Shown: piece by piece, positions 33,476 to 44,815 of the stretch | Position numbering within the stretch: position 1 is the stretch's first letter | How the letters are laid out: each line of letters opens with the position of its first letter | Source: Sipunculus nudus | Taxonomy: Eukaryota; Annelida; Sipuncula; Golfingiida; Sipunculidae | DNA length: 64,000 bases | Direction of reading: 5' to 3' | NCBI GenBank assembly: GCA_026874595.1 | Contig: CM049318.1 | Coordinates: forward strand, 27,928,956-27,992,955 | Program-made: the position numbers and the translations under genes | Notes under the pieces: model-generated | What the model was told of the DNA's origin: nothing | The model's input: the letters and a program-made list of their open reading frames with translations, nothing else | Databases searched by the model: none

Positions 33476-34142
33476 CTAAAACACAGAGGTATTTAAGAAG
33501 CTAGACAGCGATCAAACAGCACAACTCTAATTTTATGAATTAAAATGATATGAATTAATATTAAATAAAAATATAATTAAAATAATAATAAAAAGCAAAA
33601 CGGTCACTCTAATTATTCAAAAGATTTTTTTCCAGGTTTGGTCAATATGGATAATCTGACTGATGTAATTGGCTAGGAGTTTTCGCGCAGACGGCGGTCA
33701 GAACGGGGCGCGAACCCACAATAATAATAACCAATCCATAATGCCACCTCGTTTGACGCGGTACAGGGTACAGCGGCCCTCACATTTCAGCGTTCCTCGC
33801 GTCATTGCCGCGTTTTGCTCGCATTGTGATTGTTACAAATTCACACAAAGACAGGAAAACGCAGAGCACGCGTGACAGCGTGGACAAAGACGCAATTTGT
33901 TAAAATATTTTGAAATATTCAAAATATTTTGTATAATCGCAGATACATGCCTAGAAATTGCAACAAAACGCCACATCACGCACTGAAACGTATAGAAACG
34001 CACACAAAAATAAAGGAAACAAAAATATTGGTCACAAGGAAGCTTCGTTTTCGCAAAGACTATTAATTATTAATCATATTAATAATTGATTAATATTAAT
34101 GAATTTTATGAATAATTCAAGAAAAACGTGAAATATATACAG

Positions 34143-34214
<72 letters not shown>

Positions 34215-34224
34215 CATCATTTAC
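33476..34224. other. Intron L3-L4
   Basis: AT-rich, with the (TA)n tract at 34146-34213 lying right against the L3 donor. No gene is seen. Confidence 0.7.
34146..34213. repeat. (TA)n microsatellite
   Basis: About 68 bp of TA dinucleotides, ending about 10 bp from the L3 splice donor. Confidence 0.95.
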
Positions 34225-34266
34225 CTGTGGTCGACGGGGTTCTAATTGTTGTTGTGGACAAAGTGG
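34225..34266 (-). CDS. Linker exon L3 (Thr-rich)
   Basis: A 42-nt exon, phase 1 to phase 1, encoding TTLSTTTIRTPSTT with the first base from L2. The composition suggests an O-glycosylated, mucin-like spacer. Acceptor is TTTCAG and donor is GTAAAT. Confidence 0.7.
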
Positions 34267-34655
34267 CTGAAAAGAAATAATAAAAAAAAATCTTAATATA
34301 ATCTTCACGGTTACAAGTCAAGATTTTCCTAAATGATGTTATGTTCAAAAGCATGAAAACATCCAGTATACAAAAATGAACTAAAACCAAGGTTTGCATG
34401 CTTTATCATGATCTCTAAAGCCCAACATGAGCAACTGCATGAAACCAAGGCGTGTTTGCTTGTGTGTTAATAGTGGGCGCCCAGATCGTACACATTTCCA
34501 ATTATGCATAAAGAATAATTTAAATACTTTTACTCAATATGTATTGATACTATCCTTGGTTTATGTCTAGTTGGATGGTCAATGTATATACTTAATTACA
34601 TCAATTTAATTTCTTATCCGCATAGTGAATGAATTAAAAATTCAGTTTCACTCAC

Positions 34656-34685
34656 TTGTTGTCGTGCTCCGCTCAGTCCTTGTCA
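34656..34685 (-). CDS. Linker exon L2 (Thr/Arg-rich)
   Basis: A 30-nt exon, phase 1 to phase 1, encoding VTRTERSTTT. Acceptor TTATTGCAG and donor GTGAGT are both good. Flanking introns (34267-34655 and 34686-35397) hold no feature. Confidence 0.7.
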
Positions 34686-35397
34686 CTGCAATAAAGTAAA
34701 AGGCTATATATTTTGTGAGGATTTTAGTTTCGCAATATTTGCGAAAGAATTATTATCGCGAATCAAAAACCCTCGCGGGTGGGACATGCCATCAGTTATC
34801 AATTTTCACCATCACTGGCATATATATTATGCTTCATTGTCGGAGGGCAAATTATAGATTCTATAAATTATTACAGATTCTTCAAGTTATTGTGCTTGTA
34901 TTGCAAAAAAATATCAGATCGTTTAAATTATGAAATAATGAACCAGGATTTCGACTACCTCCTTGTTCAATAGAGTCGCCCCTCGTCAAATTGTTAAACT
35001 TTTTAAAATATTAAATAGTCCATATTGCATTGGATATATTCCGTGCAGGGGACTGACTCTGTGGTGTTATTATGAAATGGAAACCTTCCAAAATATTAAT
35101 CTCTCGAATTTTAAGTCAACTACAGTATATATTTAATTTCCGATATGTGGAATACAATAATGTAAATGTTAGACCTTATCAAGGTAATATTTCAGAGTCG
35201 CCGGATATATTGTCGGGATTAAAGATATTGTGACCAGGTTATCCGACAATATAGTGTTTATGATATTTTTAACCCATACACAGGCTTTAAATGTAAGCGG
35301 AAAATATATACAGGTACCTCTTCAGATAAAATACACATTCATTAGGTTAATATATATATTACATATGTATGATTAGTTATTTAGTAATATTACTAAC

Positions 35398-35427
35398 CTG
35401 TGGCAGAAGTTGTAGTTGTTGAGAGAC
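35398..35427 (-). CDS. Linker exon L1 (Thr-rich)
   Basis: A 30-nt exon, phase 1 to phase 1, encoding GLSTTTTSAT. It joins Y12 upstream in frame. Acceptor is ATTTTGCAG and donor is GTTAGT. Confidence 0.7.
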
Positions 35428-35719
35428 CTGCAAAATATCAAAGGAGAGAGAGTCTTAAAACATATTAACCACTGATTGGCCTTTCTGAAGTTGTACAACA
35501 ACTATTATACAACACATCTCATATCTAGTTTAACCTCAATGTCAAATGTTAATTATAAAACTTTCCTACGGGGTCAGCAGGCAGGTAAAATAGAAACTTT
35601 GCTCATAGCAATGAATGGAAATTAAGTGTTAAAGAAGATTTAATATTATATTATTTGTATATGACATATATTAAATAAATAAATTACCTATGATGTAATA
35701 TAATATTATATAATAATAC

Positions 35720-36157
35720 CCGTATCAGAGAAGTACCACTGGCTTTCCACATCTCTGACTCCTTTAGTTCCGACAGCGTTGATGGCTGGAGGCATGTTAG
35801 ACACGGTGGCATACAATATCTCGTCTTCATGGACGACCAGACCTCGACCGAACCTGATCTCGGACTGCGTGATGTCCCACGAGACCCAAAACCGTAGAAA
35901 CTCATCACATTTCAGAACACCAGGGGTATTCTCTCTCTTGATCACGTGATCGTCAAACCCTTCACGGAGTTCAGTTTGTGAATTCCCGTTTGCACCAATG
36001 ACAATTTCGAATGAATGTGTGAAGTAGTAATCGTAGACGGGTGTCAGCACCATCGAGGCTTCCCGGCATGCCTTGACGCTAAACAGAAGGCTGCGTCGTC
36101 CCACCGTACTGACGTAATGTACATATGAATGAGGCACTGTTTTCCAAACGCCCTCTT
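35720..36157 (-). CDS. Exon Y12: FAMeT domain type 12 (complete)
   Basis: A 438-nt exon, phase 1 to phase 1 (acceptor ct at 36158-36159). It reads EEGVWKTVPHSYVHYVST, LLFSVKACREASMVLTP, FEIVIGANGNSQTELREG, VLKCDEFLRFWVSWD, IRFGRG and WYFSDTG. The donor GTATTA is weak. It aligns with X12 over its whole length. Confidence 0.9.
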
Positions 36158-36888
36158 CTGAAGTAGATCAAATATGAATTCATTCGAAATAATTAAGATA
36201 AACTTTAAACACATTCAATTAACCTGCGGAAATTTAATGTAAAATCTTTTCTTTGTCAGCCAATGATAAACACGTCGTATACAAATCGTAATAATTTAAT
36301 AATGTTTATACTTTGAACAAGTAACTCTGTACCAAACCCAGATCACACCAAGCAAATCATATGCTAGTTCTGAATAGGATGAATTTTGTGCAAATGGCAT
36401 CAGATAGATTTGATATATGGCATTCACACTACACAAAATTACCAACGTATTAATTAAATTGACAACACTTCATAACATTATTCTGGGCCACACCATGCCA
36501 TGCTCGCATTCACATCATATTTAGATTAAGAAAAAATGTAGTATGCTAAATTTATATTCCTAAGTCACAATAATCCCGTTATCATGCATCTTGTCAACAA
36601 AAGTACACAGTGTGTTATTATGTCTATTTTAAACTGAACAATATGTTTTTATATGGTTCATTGTATATTGCTTCCGCCAGGAGGATATGCGTTCATCCCC
36701 TTTCGTGTAATTGCGCGTGCTTGTTTGTTCAAAACATACCTGGCGCAATCATGAACGGAATCTCAAGAAATTTTTCAGGACATTTTGAGAATGGGGTAGT
36801 GCAGAATCAGATAGATTTTGGTGTGGATATTTAACCATGTTATTTCATTTGTTATCGTTATTTATAGAGTTATGAATATTTTCCCTAC
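36158..36888. other. Intron Y11b-Y12
   Basis: 731 bp containing a copy of the ATGCGTTCAT dispersed repeat (36668-36840) adjacent to the Y11b donor. Otherwise empty. Confidence 0.7.
36668..36840. repeat. Dispersed repeat 'ATGCGTTCAT' family, copy 2
   Basis: 'atgcgttcatcccctttcgt', 'gcgcaatcatgaacggaatct', 'aggacattttg' and 'ggtgtggat' correspond in order to the copies at 21959 and 51344. Confidence 0.7.
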
Positions 36889-37110
36889 CTGCTTTCCTCT
36901 CGAACATCCAGCTACCCGGGCTGTTGCCTGTGGCGATGCCGAGGGCCTTGATGTTGTACATGTTGCTCCGGCGCCATGACAGGAGGGTTCGGGTGCTGTG
37001 GTAACCAAGACCTACCCTCACATATCCATTATCCCACGATACCCAAAACGGGATAAACTGTGTACAATCAAGTACGCTATTGGTCGTGGTAGATATGGTG
37101 CTCCCTCCGC
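36889..37110 (-). CDS. Exon Y11b: FAMeT domain type 11, C-terminal half
   Basis: A 222-nt exon, phase 1 to phase 1. It reads GGGSTISTTTNSVLDC, FIPFWVSWDNGYVRVGLG, NIKALGIATG and WMFERKAG. Same length as X11b (57164-57385). Confidence 0.92.
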
Positions 37111-38425
37111 CTGTAATTGTAAACGTTTTATGAAATGAAGGCATTATGCTGCATTCGTTATTTCTAGGAATTATGGTAATCTCCAGGTGACAAGTGTGGC
37201 AATTTATTATTTATCAGAATAAAAGGCCAAATGACCGGATGTCTAGGTTTTTCAAAGTAACCAAACATAAACTGATTTATAATATATGTTTCATGGCACA
37301 TTTTTTAATTTTATTTGACACTAAAACTTGCAATTTTCATTAGTAAAATATTGGTTTTATTATTAGCTCCTTGGATGCCGACATTGCCGTTTATAAAGTA
37401 GAAGGTGGGACAATTGGGGTTACTCCGACAAGCCCCAGTTCGTCAGTGGTAAATACCCCTGGGACCACGTGTCGAACGCTACTTTCCACATGTCAACTCG
37501 TATTAACCATTATACCCAGAGGTAGCGAATGCAGCATGAGACGCAAAAAAAACACTGTAAAGACCATGAGACTGTAAGACGCCGCCCTGACATTTTGGGA
37601 GTGTAGGATTAAGTAAAATATAATTTTTTTTTACACAGGGAATTCTAGAATCTGGGTAGAAGATACATACACATTTGCAATTATATATGTATTCTCACGC
37701 TATTGGTTAAATTGTGGCTGAATGCAAAAATTTCCCAGCAAAACCATACGGGCACAAAGAATGCATATCTCCAAATCGCCTAGTTTATACGCTGTTATAA
37801 TTTTGCATGTGAGTAAACATATTGGGCGATATTGGGGAATCGGTTACGCACTGTATGGCCTTGGTTAAAGTAAAAAATAAATATCAGTGGCAACTCTTAG
37901 ACCTAGGACTAATATTGTGCTCAAATGTTGTAATGGGAGGATTTCATCCAGATCCCAGACTTGGCTGGTACACATGTGACATCATGGACTGAATGTTATA
38001 AACAATCTAGTAATGCATGTTGTTTTTATTCTCTGCTAAAAATTTTGGACTGACGGAGGCACAAATACTGTGTTTTTACTGAGATCTAGAATTTTTAGTC
38101 ACAGGGGATTTCCCAGTGTGTGACGTCACTGCCGAGTGGATCATGCTCATAGATGTACCAATAGTTTTTTAACAATTTACACAACCTCATGTTTTGAGTG
38201 GAAAAATATATAGAAAAAATGTTTTTCCTTCAGGAATTGGGCTCATTTTATGTAAAATCTATATGAATATTTTTTTTCATAGGCAATTATGTTAAATGAT
38301 AATATAATGAGATTTGGAATACGTTTGCTTGACCTGGTAAGCATAATAAAATACTTGTATAATTACACGTTGTTTGTGGCGTATAATTAAAACTTATTTC
38401 ACACAGTATCTGACTATCAACTTAC
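37111..38425. other. Intron Y11a-Y11b
   Basis: 1.3 kb without a supported feature. A plus-strand ORF at 37371-37577 has no recognisable domain. Confidence 0.6.
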
Positions 38426-38632
38426 CATCGTCTCGTATTGTAGTTCCCGTATCACGGAATGCTCCGACAGTGACAATATAGACGTCCCCGGTGGTGACAC
38501 CAACGCCCGAACTGATGTAGACCATGGCTTCACTGCAGGCCCGGACCTTGAACCAATGCGTGGTCACTGAGGCTACCTCAATCCATACCACCGGGTCGTC
38601 CTTAGAGCTGGTGTATGCGTAATGGAACCGTT
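38426..38632 (-). CDS. Exon Y11a: FAMeT domain type 11, N-terminal half
   Basis: A 207-nt exon, phase 1 to phase 1. It reads ERFHYAYTSSKDDPVVWI, HWFKVRACSEAMVYISSG, YIVTVGAFRDTGTTIRDDG. Same length as X11a (58430-58636). Confidence 0.92.
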
Positions 38633-39743
38633 CTGCAAGTATCGTGATGAAATTTACAATTAAGTAAAATTTCAGGTTTGTTCCAATATACTATCATTTG
38701 AAGGTGCATTATATATGTTAGGACGGGCTGAAAGGAGTTTACCATATATATTTAGTGCCCCTGCATAAAAACACCAATGGACCCTTTGACCCGGGTCGCA
38801 CACATAAAAAAGATGTATACATCCGATTTGCGAAATGAACAGCACTGACATACAACCAGGCGGAACTTCCTAAATAAAAATCAAGTTTGCCTTTGTATAT
38901 TTTAACACTTGTTCTGCATGAAACTCTTAATCAATCATACACTTGACCTGATAACATACCAGATATAAAATTACGTCTGCACCCATTGTTGATAACTAAT
39001 GGTTATTCTGTTATTCTCGTATCGAAGCCTCTTTTCCAAACAACGCATGCGGTGATTAAGAATGATTGTACCCTATAAACTTTGGTCAGTTCTGACAAAA
39101 ATGGATCAGATCAGGATATTCGCCGTTCAGCGTGAGGTGTTCAGTTGCTATGAGATTATTGGCACTTGCTCTCAAGAAAGTCAGATAATTGCTGTCTTCA
39201 TCGGCTCTTGTTTAAAGTCTGGAAAGCCATGCTGGGAAGGCTTCGGAGGGTCAACCTCACGTCACGGTGACCTCTGAGGGAACCACCATCTATCGGGTGC
39301 TTATCGGTTATTTGCATAGATCCCCCTGCTAATTGCATAAGATTCCCATTTTAGGTCGCGCCTTTCGCGACAGACATTCGGACTGCATTCCTAGGAATGC
39401 AGGCTGAAAGTTCGGTCTGCTTTGGTACTTACACTTGGTATCACTATCGGTCCTTTTCGAAGCATAGTGACCTTGGCTAACCCTATTGTCTCTTACCTGT
39501 ACATGTCGGACATTTGGAAAATTCGAAAGTCTGCTCGACATATCTTGAATGTTACTCAAAATATCATTGTCGGGGTCTACCTGTACCTTAAGCGATGCAT
39601 ATATCTACACTGGTCCTGACGAGAGATATGCTGAGAAACAACGCATTCGACTATGCAGGGATACAGTGGATTTTTCCAGCGTCTCCTTCCTGATAATTGT
39701 GGAGAAGAAGAGGGATAGCAAGCGTATTACCAGCAAGTCTTAC
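38633..39743. other. Intron Y10-Y11a
   Basis: 1.1 kb. The only notable item is the 20-bp perfect palindrome CTGCATTCCTAGGAATGCAG at 39383-39402 in a slightly GC-richer stretch. No gene is seen. Confidence 0.6.
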
Positions 39744-40181
39744 CTGTCAGTTTCGGAAACTCCCAGTAGCCCTGGTTATCACCACCGGTGGTCACACCAA
39801 CTCCGCCGATCGGGTGAGCGGACTCTGGTGTCCATTCAAGAAATGTTCCTTCACCAAACACGCCACCCTGACCGACTTGGATGACTCCTGTGCGCCACCC
39901 CACCCACATGGTCTCAGCCTCGTCACATTCCAGGAGCCCTGACGGAGTGTCCGCCGATGACGTCACGTTTCCCAACATTCCATCCCGAATGACGCTCTTC
40001 CCGTCCGGCATTCCGACCTCCACCTCGTATGAGTTGTGACCCGCCTTGTACATGGTTTGTACTAAGACCAAGGATACTCCTCCACAGGCTTTGACGTTGA
40101 AAATCAGATATGTATGGCCAAGGACTGTCACCCAGTGCATGTAAAGACGATCACCAAGCGTCAAAAATGATGCCGTCTTCA
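39744..40181 (-). CDS. Exon Y10: FAMeT domain type 10 (complete)
   Basis: A 438-nt exon, phase 1 to phase 1 (acceptor ct at 40182-40183, donor GTAAGA). It reads MKTASFLTLGDRLYMHWVT, LIFNVKACGGVSLVLVQT, NSYEVEVGMPDGKSVIRDG, LLECDEAETMWVGW and WEFPKLTG. The VEVGMPDGKSVIRD segment is almost identical in X10. The initial Met codon is completed by the A left from Y9, so it is not a start codon. Confidence 0.92.
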
Positions 40182-40215
40182 CTGTAAAAAGTGACATTTA
40201 AAGTGCCTAGGATTT

Positions 40216-40405
40216 ACGCATAAATACAGTTGAGCCTTTCTGAAATACCACCTACATAATAATGTCTTTTTAGACCACCCTTGAGTAAACCAAAAGCATT
40301 CACATTGGTTAAAACCGACTTGTCTATTAAGACCACCTGTTGATTATATCACTTTTGGCCAGTCGCGTGGGTGGTCTTATTTTACAGGTTTTGCTGTTTA
40401 TTCTT
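40216..40405. repeat. Dispersed repeat with GACCACC motifs, copy 1
   Basis: 'tacagttgagcc', 'agaccaccc', 'ttggttaaaaccgac', 'agaccacctg' and 'gtggtctta' resemble the sequence at the right edge of the window ('cagtaaaatctagcc', 'acgaccac'). Confidence 0.45.
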
Positions 40406-40882
40406 CAGAATACCATATCCAAAATAAAATGTGATTAAAACCACCATACACGTCACGCAGAGGTCGAGATATTAGTGTGTATGACCAATGCAATGTGAGC
40501 TGTTGGTTCCAAAATGGAATCACAAGTTGTCACCAAGTTCCACTTATGCTTAGAGTTATTGCTGGTAAGCAGGTAAAAGGTCAGCTCTAAACTTAACTGG
40601 GAATGTGGGAGGTAACATATTTTACAAAATAGAGATTCTCGTATAAGTGATAGTCGATTTCGGGCTATAATTATTTAAAAGAGGAAAACGGTAAATAGTA
40701 AAACGTGAAATAAAGCATTTATGATCACAAATCATTGACGACATCCCACATGCGAGAGGTTAATTATTTCCGGCTTCGCCAAGAAGGGGATACTGTTTTG
40801 ATAGGAATAAATAATATAAAAGAAGAGTATGTAAAGGTGTTATGCTTTATAGAGACATCATCTTGAGGAAAAGGTTACCTAC

Positions 40883-41329
40883 TATCATCTTGGTTGAGGT
40901 TCCAGTAGCCCACGTTGGCGTGCAGGGAAGTTAGACCGATGCTCGTTAAAAAAGCTACTCTAAACCCTGCATTGTAGTCCAGGAAGGTCTCACTGCGTGG
41001 GATATTCCGACCGACGGCAACAACACCCATGTTGAAGCTGACCCAGAAATCCTTCATCTTTTGACAATCCAGCATCCCAAATGTAGGGAACTGGTCTTTA
41101 ACGGTTTTCGTGCCGTTAATTACTTCTCTAAGGTAGGACATTGTGTTATGTTCTTCTCCAAGCACTATCTCGTACATATTGTCCGTATCCCATAAATAAG
41201 ATGTTAAAGCAACTACAGCGTCCATGCAGGTGGCTAGCCGGAAACGCATGGTGTCTGCGTGATAATGCGGCACAGCCCATACCGGGAACATCCCCATCTC
41301 AACTTGAGTCTTGACAGCATACACATTTC
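40883..41329 (-). CDS. Exon Y9: FAMeT domain type 9 (complete)
   Basis: A 447-nt exon, phase 1 to phase 1. It reads GNVYAVKTQVEMGMFPVWA, MRFRLATCMDAVVALTS, MYEIVLGEEHNTMSYLRE, MLDCQKMKDFWVSFN and YWNLNQDD. I placed the donor at GTAGGT after GATGATA, because this keeps the phase-1 A seen at the end of X9. A GTAACC donor five bases on would break the frame. Confidence 0.9.
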
Positions 41330-42850
41330 CTGTAAAAAATCATTTGCCATTGATACTGTGAAAGTAATCTCTCATTACATTATTTCAACAGTCTTTCCGG
41401 AAGAATAGGTGACTCAATGTGTATGGACGTTTATTTTTTTTTAGCTGAAGTGTGGAACAACATGGTATATCTAAAGCGGGGTATTTTCAAACAAGGGAAA
41501 GGCTGGACTGGTGGTCGTGTAAAAGACTACTCCCGGTGTATGCCCCTTTAACACACACAACACGATTTCAAAATGTGTTGGTCAATGCGGCTTAATCGGC
41601 ATTGTGCGTTCACACGACATAACAATTATGGGAGGTTGTGACTGACAGCCTTTCCCTCTAGGGTTGTGTGCAATGACCCTGTAAATGGACACATACTAGA
41701 TCCAAACCGTTATGAAGCTTTCACACGGCACTTCAGTGGAGCGGATTATTCGATTCGCATTGGGATTGGTTTGAAAAAAAACTGAGATGGATTCAAAAGT
41801 TTTGACCAGACAGATAAAAACACTTTCGAATGTCGTGTTAACGATTAATTCGCATACAAAACGATTTAAAACTGATTTGCATTTTGTCGTGCTCAACCAC
41901 GAAGCGGAGGGCAGGTGATCAAGTACTCAAGTCCAGACTCATACTCTCGGACTACCTACTGAAAATTACAACAATAATTAGGCAATTTGTTCTGAAATCC
42001 TGTGATATTTCGTTACCACTGATAGTTGTTATATTCCCGGACGGAGCCAAAGATTTGTAGCCAATGAAAACCACCGTTTTAACAATATTATATAAACTGT
42101 GAAAAATTAATATTTTAGTTGTACTTGGACTCGGCTTTAAAAAGATTCGACCCTGACGAAAGTGAACTTGGAGTTTAATTTTAAGGAATCAGAGGGTGCA
42201 AACCGAGAAAGTGAATCAAAGGCAAAATGATGGAATGTTGATAAAACCTCAGAGACTCGCTCTGTCATAACATGTGTTATGACTTTTGGAGAATGCATGG
42301 CCCCGTATGTATATAAAAGCTGAAATCCGAAAGGCAAAATAATAACATATCATTCGTATCGTATGTGTATTAGAGCCCTGCAATAATCTCGCCTGAGAAA
42401 ATGGAATAATGCAAGGAACACGAAAAGACAGGTGAATTAAATTTTGGTAAATGTGACCATCTCCTCACTCTAATGTAATGCATAAATCTCCTCACTATAA
42501 CCAAGATTTGGTCCCGAAGAAACCCGTACAAAGATATCATGTAGCCCGCCCCGCTTAATCATCATAATGTGTTCTGGCCCGCACATGGCTCTAACATGTA
42601 CCTTCATCAACATTCAATAGACAGTGCTACCAACAGGCCATGGATCTTTATTTTAAAAACAAGGATGGACAATCAACCAATACGGTGCCAAGGGAAAGAA
42701 AGCCTTACATATGGAGAGCACCCGGCTGAGCGGCCCTGTAATGTAAATAATCGAAATATAAATAATTTAAGTGGTGAAATAATCTGGCACTAAATGCCTT
42801 TTTTTAATCAAATGAACTCAACAGGGAATCGACTCGAGAAAGAAACCCAC
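41330..42850. other. Intron Y8-Y9
   Basis: 1.5 kb without a supported gene, RNA or repeat. Short ORFs on both strands have no recognisable domain. Confidence 0.6.
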
Positions 42851-43291
42851 CTTTGGTTTGGCTGAAATAGAATATGCCTCCATTAGATGGGCCTGTTGAG
42901 AAAGAGATGCCAGTAACCGTGTATCCATCTGGTTTGGCGTATTTTATCACCCGAAACATGCCCGGATATGCACCTTCCCCGAGTTCCAGACTGCCTCTCG
43001 ACCAGCGGAACCAGAAGGCCCTCCTCTCCTTGCAGCTTAAGATGTTTTGCGTACTGGCATTAGCCAGACTTTGGTTCTGGCTTATCTTAACTATCTCCGA
43101 TCTTTGGTTGTCGTACGTTCCGATAGCGAATCCAAGGGTTTCAGGGCTGATCACGCCCGGGATCTCACCGAGTGCAACGTAAACTTCTTTACAGGCCTGA
43201 ACCTCGAAGATGATAGTAGAGTCCTCAATCACCGTGAACCAAGCTTGGCTGAAGTCCCGTTTCAAGTCTGTTCTCACCGAAAAATCCTCTC
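42851..43291 (-). CDS. Exon Y8: FAMeT domain type 8 (complete)
   Basis: A 441-nt exon, phase 1 to phase 1 (acceptor ct at 43292-43293, donor GTGGGT). It reads GEDFSVRTDLKRDFSQAWFT, IIFEVQACKEVYVALGEIPG, FAIGTYDNQRSEIVKIS, ILSCKERRAFWFRW and ELGEGAYPG. It is clearly more diverged from Z8 and X8 than those are from each other. Confidence 0.92.
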
Positions 43292-43429
43292 CTACAAGAC
43301 AAGTGATACTGATTGGATCTATAAGACAAGCTATCTCTTTCTTTCCTTGTGGTCAATGAATATAAAGTGATGTTTTGGACCGATCTCGACAAGCAAAAGG
43401 GTCTTAATTGTAACTTGCCAAAATTCCGT

Positions 43430-43830
43430 ATGTACTCTAGTATTACCTTCCTCACTATATACCCTTGCAAAATATCTATCCGCAGTCCTACTTACCCAGT
43501 TTTGAATATAATTTTACTATACATCCTGCGGAAATTCCACTCTTTTGTCTTGAACGTACCCTAGGCCAACTTCCTAATGAACTACTTTTTACTGCCTCCT
43601 AAACCCACTACCCTGTCTTGATTGTACGCTTTCAACTGTCCTGTTACACTCCCGCTGGAAGTCCTGACTGTGCCATAATAAAACTTCCTTCTGAAATTCC
43701 ACTCCCCTGTCAAGTGTGTACTTTGCAAAGCGTCCTCTTGAAGTTAAACTGCCTCGTCTTGAATTAAACTTACCGACTGGATTGTACCCTCACCAAACTT
43801 ACTAATGAAATACTGCTCTCTATTCTGCTA
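43430..43830 (-). repeat. Decayed tandem copies of the Y7b exon end, in the Y7b-Y8 intron
   Basis: About five or six degenerate 47-67-bp units. The clearest (about 43676-43716) reads on the minus strand AGGGGAGTGGAATTTCAGAA then GGAAGTTT. This closely follows the Y7b exon end (GGGGAGTGGGAGTTCAGCAG then GAAGTTTG). Other units keep 'aacttcct', 'actcccctgtc' and 'ttgaa.gtacc'. Confidence 0.6.
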
Positions 43831-43982
43831 GTATTCTTAACACTATACATCCAGATTGCAGAATCATCGTCCACGATATTTTCTTCAAGCCCAAGGTCTA
43901 ATTGTTTTGCTTCCTAACCAAATATATTCTATACAACTTTTCCCCTCGCTTACTTTCTCCCCAAGCTACAATTAATCCTTAC

Positions 43983-44271
43983 CAAACTTCCTGCTGAACT
44001 CCCACTCCCCCGTGTTTACTAGCCCGGTAGGTGCCACCTTCACAGAGACAGCGTTGATGGTTTGTGGGTCTTCCGTGTCCCGCCACTCTATCAGTCCCTG
44101 TGCCGGGTAGTTCCCTCGTCCAACAGCGATGGTGTCGTTCTTCCAGCTCACCCAGAATCGTCTCATCTGGGTACAGCTCAGGTGATCGGGGAGCGTCCGC
44201 TCGGCCACCACGCGGCCCCTCAGTGTGGCACGTATCTGTATCTTTGTGTTGTTCTGATACCCAAGGGTTAT
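43983..44271 (-). CDS. Exon Y7b: FAMeT domain type 7, C-terminal half
   Basis: A 289-nt exon, phase 0 to phase 1 (acceptor ct at 44272-44273, donor GTAAGG). It reads ITLGYQNNTKIQIRATLRG, HLSCTQMRRFWVSWKND, IAVGRGNYPAQG and GEWEFSRKFG. With Y7a it sums to 447 nt. Confidence 0.92.
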
Positions 44272-44326
44272 CTGAAATAAACAACGATTGGAAAGCCCAT
44301 ATACATCCCATGTTTCAGCTAAAGGT

Positions 44327-44356
44327 ATTGAGAGAGAGAGAGAGAGAGAGAGAGAG
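44327..44356. repeat. (GA)n microsatellite
   Basis: About 30 bp of GA dinucleotides in the Y7a-Y7b intron (44272-44657), which has no other feature. Confidence 0.95.
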
Positions 44357-44657
44357 GTTTAACTTTCGTCGGTGATTTGGACATAGTTATTTCAATACCT
44401 CGTTTTATTTCGCATTATTTTGTATTATACTGATAAGCGGAGAGTTGATTTGTATTATTTTTCTTTTTATTTCTACAAAGTTTTTCGTGTCAGTGACCGA
44501 GGGGACTCGATAGAAAAACCGGCCAGAAAGCATCCTAGCTTAAAACACTTTCAGCTTTCGGCATCATTATTTTATTCAATATCAATTTCACACAGGTATA
44601 AATATTTCTTGGGAAACTTTCAAAGATCGCGGTGACCCAGTTTAGAACTGCAGTTAC

Positions 44658-44815
44658 CTCATAGGGAAATACTTCGTCCTGCCCACTGTCGGTGTTCAAG
44701 CCAACGAAGGCGTCCTGACAGGCCCGGAGCTGAAACTCCACAAACGGGTTGTGTGTCGTCATCCACATGTGACCGTACTCGTTCTTCAGCGGGTCGTTGA
44801 TGATCAGTACTTCAT
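44658..44815 (-). CDS. Exon Y7a: FAMeT domain type 7, N-terminal half
   Basis: A 158-nt exon, phase-1 acceptor (ct at 44816-44817), phase-0 donor GTAACT. It reads DEVLIINDPLKNEYGHMWMT, FVEFQLRACQDAFVGLNTDS and FPYE. Homologous to X7a and Z7a, three bases shorter. Confidence 0.9.

Noticed and set aside
37371-37577. Plus-strand ORF reading 'MDADIAVYKVEGGTIGV'
   Set aside because: No domain or matching splice-linked exon was recognised, and it lies in an intron of gene I.
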